Shown here: positions 11,021-18,710 of the stretch, one piece after another
How the letters are laid out: each line of letters begins with the position of its first letter
Position numbering within the stretch: position 1 is the first letter of the stretch
From: Deltaproteobacteria bacterium
GTDB taxonomy: Bacteria; Myxococcota; JACPTQ01
DNA: 64,000 bases
Direction: 5' to 3'
NCBI GenBank assembly: GCA_016192705.1
Contig: JACPTQ010000028.1
Span: forward strand, 33,300-97,299
Program-made: the position numbers and the translations under genes
The notes under the pieces: model-generated
Seen by the model: only the letters and a program-made list of their open reading frames with translations
Database searches by the model: none
What the model was told of the DNA's origin: nothing

Positions 11021-11284
11021 TCAGTCTTCGGCGGAGTCGCGTCGGGGGGCGCCAGGTCCCATCGTGCGGAGCGTGGCGCGCGCGAATCGCCAAAGGTGGG
11101 TCATGAAGATGACGCCCCAGGCGAGCGCGAACCAATGCGCCCAAAGCGTCTCGGGCGACGTGAAGCGATTGATGACGAAAAGGGCGCCACATCCTGCAAT
11201 ATAAAGGATAAAGTGGAGTGTGAGCAGGGAGCGGTGTTCGTCACGAATGGCAAAAGCGCGCGAAGGGGTGGCTCGGTTTTTCAT
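11021..11284 (-). CDS. 2TM-domain membrane protein
   Basis: From ATG 11284 (MKNRATPSRAFAIRDEH) the product is 87 aa. It has two hydrophobic helices (HFILYIAGCGALFVIN and WFALAWGVIFMTHLW) joined by a short loop, the layout and the H-x3-Y/N-W-x-WG-x3-H pattern of the 2TM family (PF13239). That family has no established function and sometimes precedes sensor kinases. The gene is divergent from queG. A longer start at 11320 is possible but would consume the candidate promoter. Confidence 0.7.
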   Translation of the reverse strand: MKNRATPSRAFAIRDEHRSLLTLHFILYIAGCGALFVINRFTSPETLWAHWFALAWGVIFMTHLWRFARATLRTMGPGAPRRDSAED

Positions 11285-11291
11285 GGACTCA

Positions 11292-11320
11292 ATATGCCCA
11301 TGAAGTGCGGCGGGCGTCAA
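11292..11320 (-). promoter_or_regulatory. Candidate sigma70-type promoter for the 2TM gene
   Basis: On the minus strand TTGACG (11320-11315) is followed, 17 nt later, by GCATAT (11297-11292), just ahead of the ATG at 11284. The -35 matches well and the -10 poorly, and the start would be almost leaderless. This is a weak inference. Confidence 0.3.
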
Positions 11321-11355
11321 CGACTAATAATGTCCACTTTACACATCGAGGTGTC

Positions 11356-12531
11356 GTGACACCATCGGAACGTGGGGCGCACATTCGCGAGGCGGCGCGC
11401 GCGCTCGGGTTCGACCGCGTGGGGATCGCAGCGGCCGGGGCTGTCGACGATCGCGCGCACTTTGAGGCGTGGCTTGCGGCCGGCCATCAAGGCGATATGG
11501 CGTATATGGAAACGCGTGCGAGCGAGAGAGCAGACCCGCGCGATCTCTTGCCAGGCGCGAAATCGGTCGTGGTCGTCGCAATCGCCTACGCGACGCAAAC
11601 GACGCCCGGGCGCCCGGTCGCGCGCTATGCGCAAGGCCGCGATTACCATAACCCAATGCGGCGCCGCCTTCGGAAGTTGGCGCGGGCGGTCAAGCGCAGG
11701 GAGCCGGAGACGCGCACCTACCTCGCGGTCGACACAGGTCCCGTGCTTGAACGGTACTGGGCAGAGCGCGCGGGGATCGGCTGGATCGGAAAAGCGTCAA
11801 ACCTCGTGACGCTCACACACTCATCGTGGGTCCTCCTCGGAACGCTCATCATCGATCGTTTGTGCGATTACGACGAGCCGACGCGCGACCACTGTGGCAC
11901 GTGCGACGCCTGCATTCCAGTTTGCCCGACGCGCGCCATCCTCGCGCCGGGCGTCGTCGATGCGCGGCTTTGTATTTCGTACCTCACGATCGAATCGCGC
12001 GGCGGAATCCCGCGCGAGCTGCGTGCGGCGGTTGGCGATCATCTTTTCGGCTGCGACGACTGTCAGGAGGTTTGTCCCTGGAATCGTTTCGCCGTGCATT
12101 CGCCGAATGCGATGCTTGCGGGGCGGAACGCTTTGGCGTCTACGAAAGTTGAAGAGAAAAACGCGACGGTGGCACTCGCGGTGCATCTCCTCGACCTCGA
12201 CGAAGCGACGTTTGTGCGCGACTTCGAGGGGACCCCGTTTCGGCGCGCTGGCCTCACGGGAATGAAACGAAACGCACTCGTCGTGCTCGGCAACTCGCGT
12301 GACGCGAGAGTGGTCCCGCGCGTCGAACGTGTGCTTGAGGACGATCCATCGTCCATGCTTCGGGGTCATGCGGCGTGGGCGCTGGGCCGCCTTGGGGCGC
12401 TTGCGGCACTTCTGCGGGCGCGAACGAGCGAGTCGGACAACGACGTGCGTGAGGAGATCGCAGCGGCGTTACAGGGTGCGCTCCTTGTCGACGACCGCGC
12501 GAACGAAGCGCCGGAAATAGCCGAACGCTGA
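11356..12531 (+). CDS. queG: Epoxyqueuosine reductase
   Basis: This cobalamin-dependent iron-sulfur enzyme carries out the last step of queuosine tRNA modification. The GTG at 11356 is chosen as start because a GAGG lies just upstream (11348-11351) and the homologous region begins here. The product is 391 aa. The catalytic part contains RYAQGRDYHN and GIGWIGKASNLV, and two [4Fe-4S] cluster motifs (HCGTCDACIPVCP, then GCDDCQEVCPWN). A HEAT-like C-terminus (about 305-375) matches full-length QueG. Its 3' end overlaps the 3' end of pgsA by 63 bp on opposite strands. Confidence 0.93.
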   Translation: MTPSERGAHIREAARALGFDRVGIAAAGAVDDRAHFEAWLAAGHQGDMAYMETRASERADPRDLLPGAKSVVVVAIAYATQTTPGRPVARYAQGRDYHNPMRRRLRKLARAVKRREPETRTYLAVDTGPVLERYWAERAGIGWIGKASNLVTLTHSSWVLLGTLIIDRLCDYDEPTRDHCGTCDACIPVCPTRAILAPGVVDARLCISYLTIESRGGIPRELRAAVGDHLFGCDDCQEVCPWNRFAVHSPNAMLAGRNALASTKVEEKNATVALAVHLLDLDEATFVRDFEGTPFRRAGLTGMKRNALVVLGNSRDARVVPRVERVLEDDPSSMLRGHAAWALGRLGALAALLRARTSESDNDVREEIAAALQGALLVDDRANEAPEIAER

Positions 12532-13044
12532 AAAGAGCGAGAAGAAAAGCGAAAGATAAATAAGCCAGAGCCCGACGACGTGAAAGTCGATCGTCGCGGT
12601 GACGACGACGTAGTCGATCGTGTAATCGTAATGGATGATGAGGCAAAGGACTCCGACGAGCTGAAACGCGGTTTTGAGGCGACCCTCCTCGCTCGCCGCG
12701 ATGACGAGCCCTTCGGTGCTCGCGAGCGCGCGAAGCCCCGTGATGGCGAATTCGCGCGACAAAATGAGAACGACAAGCCACGACGGGATTCGGTCGAGCT
12801 CGACGAGAACGATCGACGCCGACATCACAAGAAGTTTGTCGGCGAGCGGGTCCATGAACTTGCCGAGCACGGAGATGAGGTTGAATTTGCGCGCGAGGTA
12901 ACCGTCCATCGAGTCGGTGATTGCCGCGAGCGCCACGATGACCGATGCAATAAAGCTCTCGCGCGGTGAGCCGCGGCCGAGAAAAATGATGAGCGGGGCG
13001 ATGAGCACGATGCGCGCAAACGTGAGGATGTTGGGAAGGTTCAA
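12469..13044 (-). CDS. pgsA: CDP-diacylglycerol-glycerol-3-phosphate 3-phosphatidyltransferase
   Basis: This enzyme makes phosphatidylglycerol phosphate at the inner membrane. No ATG or GTG lies between the upstream stop (13076) and the family start, so TTG 13044 (reading M-N-L-P-N-I-L-T-F) is the likely initiator, with AAGAG just upstream. The 191-aa length fits the family. The CDP-alcohol phosphotransferase signature D-G-x2-A-R-x8-G-x3-D-x3-D is complete (Asp47, Gly48, Ala51, Arg52, Gly61, Asp65, Asp69), with several membrane helices. The gene is third in a minus-strand run after the TPR-AIM24 protein. Confidence 0.92.
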   Translation of the reverse strand: MNLPNILTFARIVLIAPLIIFLGRGSPRESFIASVIVALAAITDSMDGYLARKFNLISVLGKFMDPLADKLLVMSASIVLVELDRIPSWLVVLILSREFAITGLRALASTEGLVIAASEEGRLKTAFQLVGVLCLIIHYDYTIDYVVVTATIDFHVVGLWLIYLSLFFSLFSAFGYFRRFVRAVVDKERTL

Positions 13045-13075
13045 AAACTCTTGACGCAGCGTCGATCGTCGTACG

Positions 13076-14332
13076 TTATGCAAGAGATCGCTCCACGGCC
13101 TTGAGGCCGGGCCGAAGCGCGATGAGGGCCGTTCCATCCCCCGAGAGGTGGAGCGTCGGCACGGGTCGCCCAGCGGCGTCGTTCCAAACGGTCGCTGAGG
13201 GTACGATTCGACCTGTCCACCCAACGAGGTTTTCACCGGCGACCGAAATGCTGTGGCCGCGCTCGACCGCGAGCCGCGTAAAACCGCCGGACGCCACAAG
13301 AAGAACTTCGCCGGTGCCCTCGAGGAAAACCAGCGAGAGCGCCCCCGGCGACGGCGCGAGATCGAGCGTACCGTTTTCCCACTCGAGTCCGCCGCTAAAT
13401 CCAAAGAGCGCTTCCTCGTTCACGTAAATCGTCTCCCCGGCCAGATCGATGCGTGCGAGCGCGGTGCTCGCGGGCAGGGCAAGCGTCAGGTTCCCATCCC
13501 CTTCAATTCGATGGATGGGGACCTCACCTCCAAGCGGCTGCTCGGTCGCTTGCCCGTTCACCCGTGCCGTCTCCGCGAGCCAAGCGAGGTGGGCGTCCGC
13601 ACAGACGATGCGCGGAAGACGCGCGAACACGCGCTCGGCGCATCGCACGCCGAGCCACGCACCGTTTGGCGAGAAGACGTGGTCGGCTGCGGGTGTCGGC
13701 AGGGCCTGGAGCGAATCGCGCAAACCCGCGCGGGGTGCGGCGCGCGCGTTCGGATGGGCGGACCCGCTTGATTTCACGACCCAGGAACTCTCGACACCGA
13801 AAGGCGCGGCTCCTCGATCGAACGGATTGTCACCACCGCGATCGGGTTCGACGGCCACAAGCGTGTTCCCGTCGATGGACGGCGCAGAGGTCGCGATGTC
13901 GCGCTCGACCTCGCGAATGACGGCCGCGTTTTCGGCGCGTGCGAACGCCTGCCCGGCAAGGCCAATTTCGCCTCGGTAACGGAAGAGGTGTCCAAGCCCA
14001 GCGTGGGCGCGCGCGGCGTTGGGGGCCGATGCGAGAACGCGGCGGAACGTCTCTTCCGCATCGACGGTTCGCCCGAGCTTGAGGAGCAAGACGCCGAGCT
14101 CGGCGCCGGCGCTCGCCGCGGCGGCACTATCGTCGAAGAGTCCGGGCGTCGCCTCAAGGATGTCGATCGCTTTGAACGCAAACCCTTGGCGCACGAGTGC
14201 ACGCGCGAGGAGCACGCGAAGTTCAGGGTCGGCGCCGTCGATTGAAACCGCGTGTTCGAGGAGATTGCGCACTTCCGACCACCGCTCTTGGAGTGCTGCA
14301 CGAAGGGCCCCTGCGAAGATTTTTGATTCCAT
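13076..14332 (-). CDS. TPR protein with AIM24-like domain
   Basis: The start at ATG 14332 overlaps the stop of the upstream transglycosylase as ATGA, implying translational coupling. The 418-aa protein begins MESKIFAGALRAALQERW. Residues about 1-150 form tetratricopeptide helices (ARALVRQGFAFKAIDIL, AEETFRRVLASAPNAARAHAGLG). Residues about 190-410 resemble the AIM24 beta-barrel domain, with GETIYVNEEALFGFSGGLEW, GTGEVLLVASGG and a late NLVGWT segment. AIM24-like proteins have no settled bacterial function. No signal peptide is visible. The position between a lytic transglycosylase and pgsA suggests an envelope-related role, which is inference. Confidence 0.8.
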   Translation of the reverse strand: MESKIFAGALRAALQERWSEVRNLLEHAVSIDGADPELRVLLARALVRQGFAFKAIDILEATPGLFDDSAAAASAGAELGVLLLKLGRTVDAEETFRRVLASAPNAARAHAGLGHLFRYRGEIGLAGQAFARAENAAVIREVERDIATSAPSIDGNTLVAVEPDRGGDNPFDRGAAPFGVESSWVVKSSGSAHPNARAAPRAGLRDSLQALPTPAADHVFSPNGAWLGVRCAERVFARLPRIVCADAHLAWLAETARVNGQATEQPLGGEVPIHRIEGDGNLTLALPASTALARIDLAGETIYVNEEALFGFSGGLEWENGTLDLAPSPGALSLVFLEGTGEVLLVASGGFTRLAVERGHSISVAGENLVGWTGRIVPSATVWNDAAGRPVPTLHLSGDGTALIALRPGLKAVERSLA

Positions 14333-14916
14333 CAGCGTGCTTGAAACCGACTGTGATGAGTCAGAACCATTCGAACGTATTCGCGCGTCGTGGACCACGC
14401 CGGGAGTCCCTGAGCGCGCGCGACAGCGTCCTCGCCCGCATGATACGCGGCGATGACGAGCGGCAGCTGTCCCGCGAACGTATCGGCGAGAAAGCGCAAG
14501 TAGCGCGACCCGCCCTGGATATTTTGGCGCGGGTCGAAGGCGTCGCGGACACCCATGCGCCGTGCGGTTTCGGGGATGAGCTGCATGAGGCCCTCGGCTC
14601 CCGCGCGTGACACGGCGCGCGGATTGAAGTTTGACTCGGATCGCACAACGGCGCGAATGAACGATTCGGGGAGAGCAAATCGGAGCGCGGCGTCGGCGAT
14701 GAGCGCGTTGTAGCGTGTGGGGGCACCGGGGGGCGCGATCGACGCCGAGCCGAGGGCGGCTGCGGCGCGCGAGCCCGGTGGGCGATTCGTGTAGGTGATG
14801 TTTCCGTCGCGGTCGACGACTTTATAGATTTTCGCGGCGGCACCCTGCGGCGCGAGCAGAATGACAAGCCAAACGAGATCGTATTGGCGACGCAAACGCA
14901 CGCGCGGATCATACAC
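14332..14916 (-). CDS. Lytic transglycosylase with DUF4124 segment
   Basis: This enzyme cleaves peptidoglycan glycan strands in the periplasm. GTG 14916 is taken as start because it gives a compact signal peptide (QYDLVWLVILLAPQGAAA) followed by a DUF4124-like strand pair (KIYKVVDRDGNITYTNRPPG). The SLT domain (about 65-190) has the catalytic Glu94 in VVRSESNFNPRAVS, then GLMQLIPETARRMGV and AAYHAGEDAV. The product is 194 aa. Its TGA overlaps the next start codon. A copy of a 27-bp repeat lies just upstream. Confidence 0.88.
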   Translation of the reverse strand: MYDPRVRLRRQYDLVWLVILLAPQGAAAKIYKVVDRDGNITYTNRPPGSRAAAALGSASIAPPGAPTRYNALIADAALRFALPESFIRAVVRSESNFNPRAVSRAGAEGLMQLIPETARRMGVRDAFDPRQNIQGGSRYLRFLADTFAGQLPLVIAAYHAGEDAVARAQGLPAWSTTREYVRMVLTHHSRFQAR

Positions 14917-14933
14917 GATTCCAGCGGACAAAA

Positions 14934-14960
14934 CGGATTTGACGGTTTCGGATGAGGAAG
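14934..14960. repeat. 27-bp direct repeat, left copy
   Basis: Bases CGGATTTGACGG through GATGAGGAAG recur at 17024-17050 with one mismatch, in the same orientation. The pair brackets the DUF2079 gene. Nothing else in this 171-nt gap (14917-15087) was recognised. Confidence 0.7.
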
Positions 14961-15087
14961 TGATAAAGACGAAGGTGGGGCTACTTGAGCTTGCGAAGCG
15001 TGGGATGAATGTGTCCCCGGGGCGTGCGCGGCGTCTGGCTGCGACATGATCTCGTAGCAGATTCACACACATTTCTAGACAGAGGCC

Positions 15088-16959
15088 GTGTATTCTGGCA
15101 ATCGACCGATGGCGCCGCCGGCCACAAAGCGATTCCCCAGTTTCCTCGCGACCGACCTCGCGCCGCTCGTCCTCGCTGGCATTCTCGGACTCCTACTCCT
15201 ACGTGGCCTCTTCGCTGGTCAGGCGCAAAGCCACGACCCGACGATTTACGCCCGCGCACTCTGGGGGTTTGCGCACGGCGACTTCCAAAACTCCGTGTTC
15301 GACCTCAACTCGTTTTCAATTCACGGCAACTTCCTCATGCTCGCCTTGGCTCCCCTCGCGTGGGTGCTTTCGAGCGCCGCCGCGCTCATCATTGCCCAGT
15401 CGTTCGTCTTCTATTGGGTTGCGCGTCTCACACTCGGCGCGCTCATCCGCACGACCGACGCGGCAGCGGTTGGCCGCTCGCGCGCGTTCGCCGCCGCGTT
15501 CGGGTGTTGGCTCGTCGTGCTCGTGGGTTCGCCAATTGTCTCGAATCCGTTCTTGTATGATGTTCGCCCTGACTTCCTGGGACTCCCGTTCTTGCTCGTG
15601 GGGCTGCTCCGCGCAATGCGACTCGGCGGCTTCGACGGGCGCTCCGTCCTGATAATGGCCATCGCCGCACTCGCGCGCGAGGAGTTTGCCCTCGTCGTTG
15701 CGAGCGCCGTGCTGTTTTCGCCGAAGGGCGCGCCCGGCACGCTCGTGTTTCAGCATCGCGTCGTTGTCGCGCTCGGCGGCGCGCTCTACTTCGCGGCCTA
15801 TTCGTTCGCGCTCCGTCCGATGCTCGGCGGAACGCTCGGCGTGTACGGCCTTCACGTCTTGGGCGGAGGCGCGTCGAGCGGCGGCGATGTTCTCTCGACG
15901 CTTGTCTCATGGCCCAAGATCGAACTGTTGCTCGTGATCGTCGCGAGCGCGGGCGGGCTCGCCATTTTGGGCTGGCGTTGGGCGGGCGGCGTGTTGCCGG
16001 GTGTTGCTATTCTGCTGCTCAATCGGCACTTGCCGGAAAGCCAGTTAAACTTCCACTATGGACTCTTTCTCGCGCCATCTCTCATCGTCGCGGCGGTGTC
16101 GGGCTTTGGGCGTGTCGCAGTGTTCGCGCCGAAGACGCGAGTCGTCGCGGCGGGCGTCGTCGCGGCGGTTTCGGCCGCATCATTTCTCTGCGCGTCATCG
16201 GCCCCGGGCGGGGCGCGGTTTGCACGCTACAACTTCGACCTCGGTGCGCCCGACGGCGGCTTCAGATTCGGCGCCGACGAGCGAACAGACGCTCTCGCGC
16301 GAGTCCACGCGCGACTCGCCGAAATCCCGAGAGAGCACGGGGTTGCCGCGCCGTTTGCGTACTCGGCGCCGCTCGCGGATCGCCGGTTCATAATGACGCT
16401 GAACGGTCTCGACGAAAGGCTGTCGAGCGGGCAGCCGCTGCCTGACGCGCTCACTTCGGTGGCGGTTCCGAGGTCACGGTTTTCGGACCTGGGTCGGCGG
16501 CTCGCGCTTGCGCATGGTTTCAAACTGTCGGGGTTCGAAGGGCGGGCCGTCGAGGTGATGACCCGTGACGCGGCGCGGGTGGCGATCCCGTGGGACCGGC
16601 TTGGGACGGCGCGCGCCGAGGCCGGTTGCGAGCGGCCGCTTCGAACGTGGCCGGCGGCGGGGCTCGCGCTCTGCCACATCCGGATGGCGGCTGGAGAAAC
16701 GGGTACGGCGACGATTCTGCGTGTCGCGGAGGCGGCGCCTGGCTTTGCCGCGCACGTCATTCCGACATTTGAACGCCCAGTCCACGGCCCCGCGAAGCCG
16801 AACGCGCTTTTCTTTTTGGGTGGTCTCATCACCCTCTCCGATTTGCCGACGGGAGTCGCGCTCACGCTCAGGTCCGAGCGGGCAACGACGGGCGACGAGA
16901 CGGCTGTAAATCTGTGGGGGAGCGATGGGCGTGTGGTCGGCGTAGAGCCCGCACGATAG
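15088..16959 (+). CDS. DUF2079 polytopic membrane protein
   Basis: This 623-aa protein (from GTG 15088; ATG 15109 is equally plausible because neither has a well-spaced ribosome site) has about eight to ten hydrophobic segments in its first 370 residues and a hydrophilic C-terminal half. The patterns DPTIYARALWGFAHG, SFSIHGNFLMLALAPLAWV and YDVRPDFLGLPFLLVGLLRA with an Arg-Glu-Glu loop (AALAREEFALV) fit the DUF2079 family. Those membrane proteins look like GT-C glycosyltransferases, but no substrate is established. The gene is flanked by 27-bp direct repeats and oriented opposite to the genes on its left. Confidence 0.8.
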   Translation: MYSGNRPMAPPATKRFPSFLATDLAPLVLAGILGLLLLRGLFAGQAQSHDPTIYARALWGFAHGDFQNSVFDLNSFSIHGNFLMLALAPLAWVLSSAAALIIAQSFVFYWVARLTLGALIRTTDAAAVGRSRAFAAAFGCWLVVLVGSPIVSNPFLYDVRPDFLGLPFLLVGLLRAMRLGGFDGRSVLIMAIAALAREEFALVVASAVLFSPKGAPGTLVFQHRVVVALGGALYFAAYSFALRPMLGGTLGVYGLHVLGGGASSGGDVLSTLVSWPKIELLLVIVASAGGLAILGWRWAGGVLPGVAILLLNRHLPESQLNFHYGLFLAPSLIVAAVSGFGRVAVFAPKTRVVAAGVVAAVSAASFLCASSAPGGARFARYNFDLGAPDGGFRFGADERTDALARVHARLAEIPREHGVAAPFAYSAPLADRRFIMTLNGLDERLSSGQPLPDALTSVAVPRSRFSDLGRRLALAHGFKLSGFEGRAVEVMTRDAARVAIPWDRLGTARAEAGCERPLRTWPAAGLALCHIRMAAGETGTATILRVAEAAPGFAAHVIPTFERPVHGPAKPNALFFLGGLITLSDLPTGVALTLRSERATTGDETAVNLWGSDGRVVGVEPAR

Positions 16960-17023
16960 CGAGGGCGGCCGAGGGGAGGGCAGGAAGCGATGGAGGTTCG
17001 AGGCAGGAATTCGAGGGGGAATG

Positions 17024-17050
17024 CGGATTTGATGGTTTCGGATGAGGAAG
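17024..17050. repeat. 27-bp direct repeat, right copy
   Basis: It matches 14934-14960 at 26 of 27 bases (T for C at 17032). It lies in the 236-nt gap after the DUF2079 gene, which otherwise contains a purine-rich stretch and no recognisable gene. Confidence 0.7.
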
Positions 17051-17195
17051 GGAGTGAAGCACCTTAGCGGTCCGCGTCGCACTTAGGTGCTTGTGCTTTG
17101 CGAGCCCTACATACGAGATACGCGATGGGTCGTCTTCTCGTGTTGGATTGCCAATTGCAGTATTGTCCAGGAGTTAACCGAAGGAGGAACAGGAA

Positions 17196-18710
17196 ATGAT
17201 GAAGTCGTGGATTTCGCTGACGGGTGCGGCGATTTTTTTCTCGGCGACGGCCTCGGGCCAAGAATCGGCATGGAACAAACGCAAACTCGATAAAGCGATC
17301 GAAGCGTGCCTCGGGATCGTGAGAATGGAAAAGGTCCTTGCGCAGAATCCGAACAACTCGACCGTTTTTATGCGGTTCAAGCAGCTCCATGCGGGCTGCA
17401 GCGCCATCGCGAAGGAGATGCCCGACGATCCGCGCGTGCAGCTGTTCGCGCCGCCGATGGAGCGCCTCGCACCGAAGATTATCGGAACGGGTGAGACCAA
17501 GGGCGGTGACACGCGGGTCGACCAGATTTTCCAGACTCTTAAGGCGAATAACGATGCGTTTGAAAACGCCGTCAAGGAGGCGAAGGAGCGCTTGAAGGGC
17601 GCCTACGAGGCGAAACCGCATGACGAATACAAGGCCGCGCACAAGGCGCTTCGGGGCACCGCGCTTCTCGCGTCGACGATTTTGAAGGCGCTCCCCAATG
17701 ACGCCGACGCGAAAAAAGAGGCCGAGCGATTTGAACAGATCATGAAGGATGTCGATGCGGTGTCGTTTGGCGAGGTGACGGCGCCGCTTTACGACCTTTA
17801 CCAACCGAAGAGCGACGCCTGTGCCGAACGGCGGAAGTCGCTCGCCGAGAAGGACACCGCGTGGCGAGCCAAAGACCCGGAGTACGATCCCGAGAGGATC
17901 GTCAAGCTGAACGCGGCGCTCGATGCCCTTGATGCGCCGGCCGACAAAGAGAAGCTCGGTTGGCGATTCAAGTTGCATCGCCAGTTCAACGCGACGGCGA
18001 AGAAGGCGAAGGACCTCGCCGAGATGTCGGATACGTGCTCGAAGTATATCACCGAGACGCTGAACGCCGAGGTCGCGACGAAAATCACGGCGTCTTATAA
18101 AGCGTATACGCTGAAGGCGTGCAAAGCGCTCGGGAAGAGCCACACGAAAGTCTGCGCGAGGGAAATTCATGTCGTGCTCAGCGAAACGGGAAGCGACGAC
18201 GCGCTCGAGAAGCTCGAACGAGAGATTTTCGAGACGATTGGCGAGAACACGATCGCTGAGGCGAAGGAGAGCGGGAAACTCAAAGCGCCGGGCTGTTACT
18301 TCTTTAAGGGGAAGGCATCGGATTCTGGGAGTGGGCTGACGACCGTGTTTGATGGCGGCTCGGTCAAGTTGCGCTGCTTTTTCAGCGGCGAACAGGAAAC
18401 CGGGGGTTGGAGCGCGGCCGGAATTAAGGTCGTGGGCCTTCGCGCGGGCGGAAAGTCGGGTCACAGCGGGATCGCCTTGAAGCCGGCGAAGCTGAATGGA
18501 AAGAGTCAGGTTGACCACGACGTGACGAAGGCGATCGCGAAAGTCGTTGAGGATGGGCGCAACAAAATCACGCTGTCGGTTTTCTACCAGTGGATCGAAC
18601 ACTTTTGGGAAGAGAAGTGGGACGAATCGCGGCAGGCCGTTGTTAAACGAAAGATGCAGAAAACCGAGCAGCGGATGCTCTCTTTCGGGGAGTTCCTCTA
18701 TTACAAGTAG
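17196..18710 (+). CDS. Secreted protein of unknown function
   Basis: ATG 17196 follows AGGAGG at 17182-17187. The 504-aa product begins MMKSWISLTGAAIFFSATASGQE, a signal peptide with cleavage near ASG-Q and no lipobox. The mature part is highly charged and largely helical: many Lys/Glu-rich segments and scattered Cys pairs up to about residue 360, then a beta-rich end (GGSVKLRCFFSGEQETGGWSA). No known domain is recognised. It stands alone between the DUF2079 gene and the convergent 1,809-aa lipoprotein gene. Confidence 0.75.
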   Translation: MMKSWISLTGAAIFFSATASGQESAWNKRKLDKAIEACLGIVRMEKVLAQNPNNSTVFMRFKQLHAGCSAIAKEMPDDPRVQLFAPPMERLAPKIIGTGETKGGDTRVDQIFQTLKANNDAFENAVKEAKERLKGAYEAKPHDEYKAAHKALRGTALLASTILKALPNDADAKKEAERFEQIMKDVDAVSFGEVTAPLYDLYQPKSDACAERRKSLAEKDTAWRAKDPEYDPERIVKLNAALDALDAPADKEKLGWRFKLHRQFNATAKKAKDLAEMSDTCSKYITETLNAEVATKITASYKAYTLKACKALGKSHTKVCAREIHVVLSETGSDDALEKLEREIFETIGENTIAEAKESGKLKAPGCYFFKGKASDSGSGLTTVFDGGSVKLRCFFSGEQETGGWSAAGIKVVGLRAGGKSGHSGIALKPAKLNGKSQVDHDVTKAIAKVVEDGRNKITLSVFYQWIEHFWEEKWDESRQAVVKRKMQKTEQRMLSFGEFLYYK

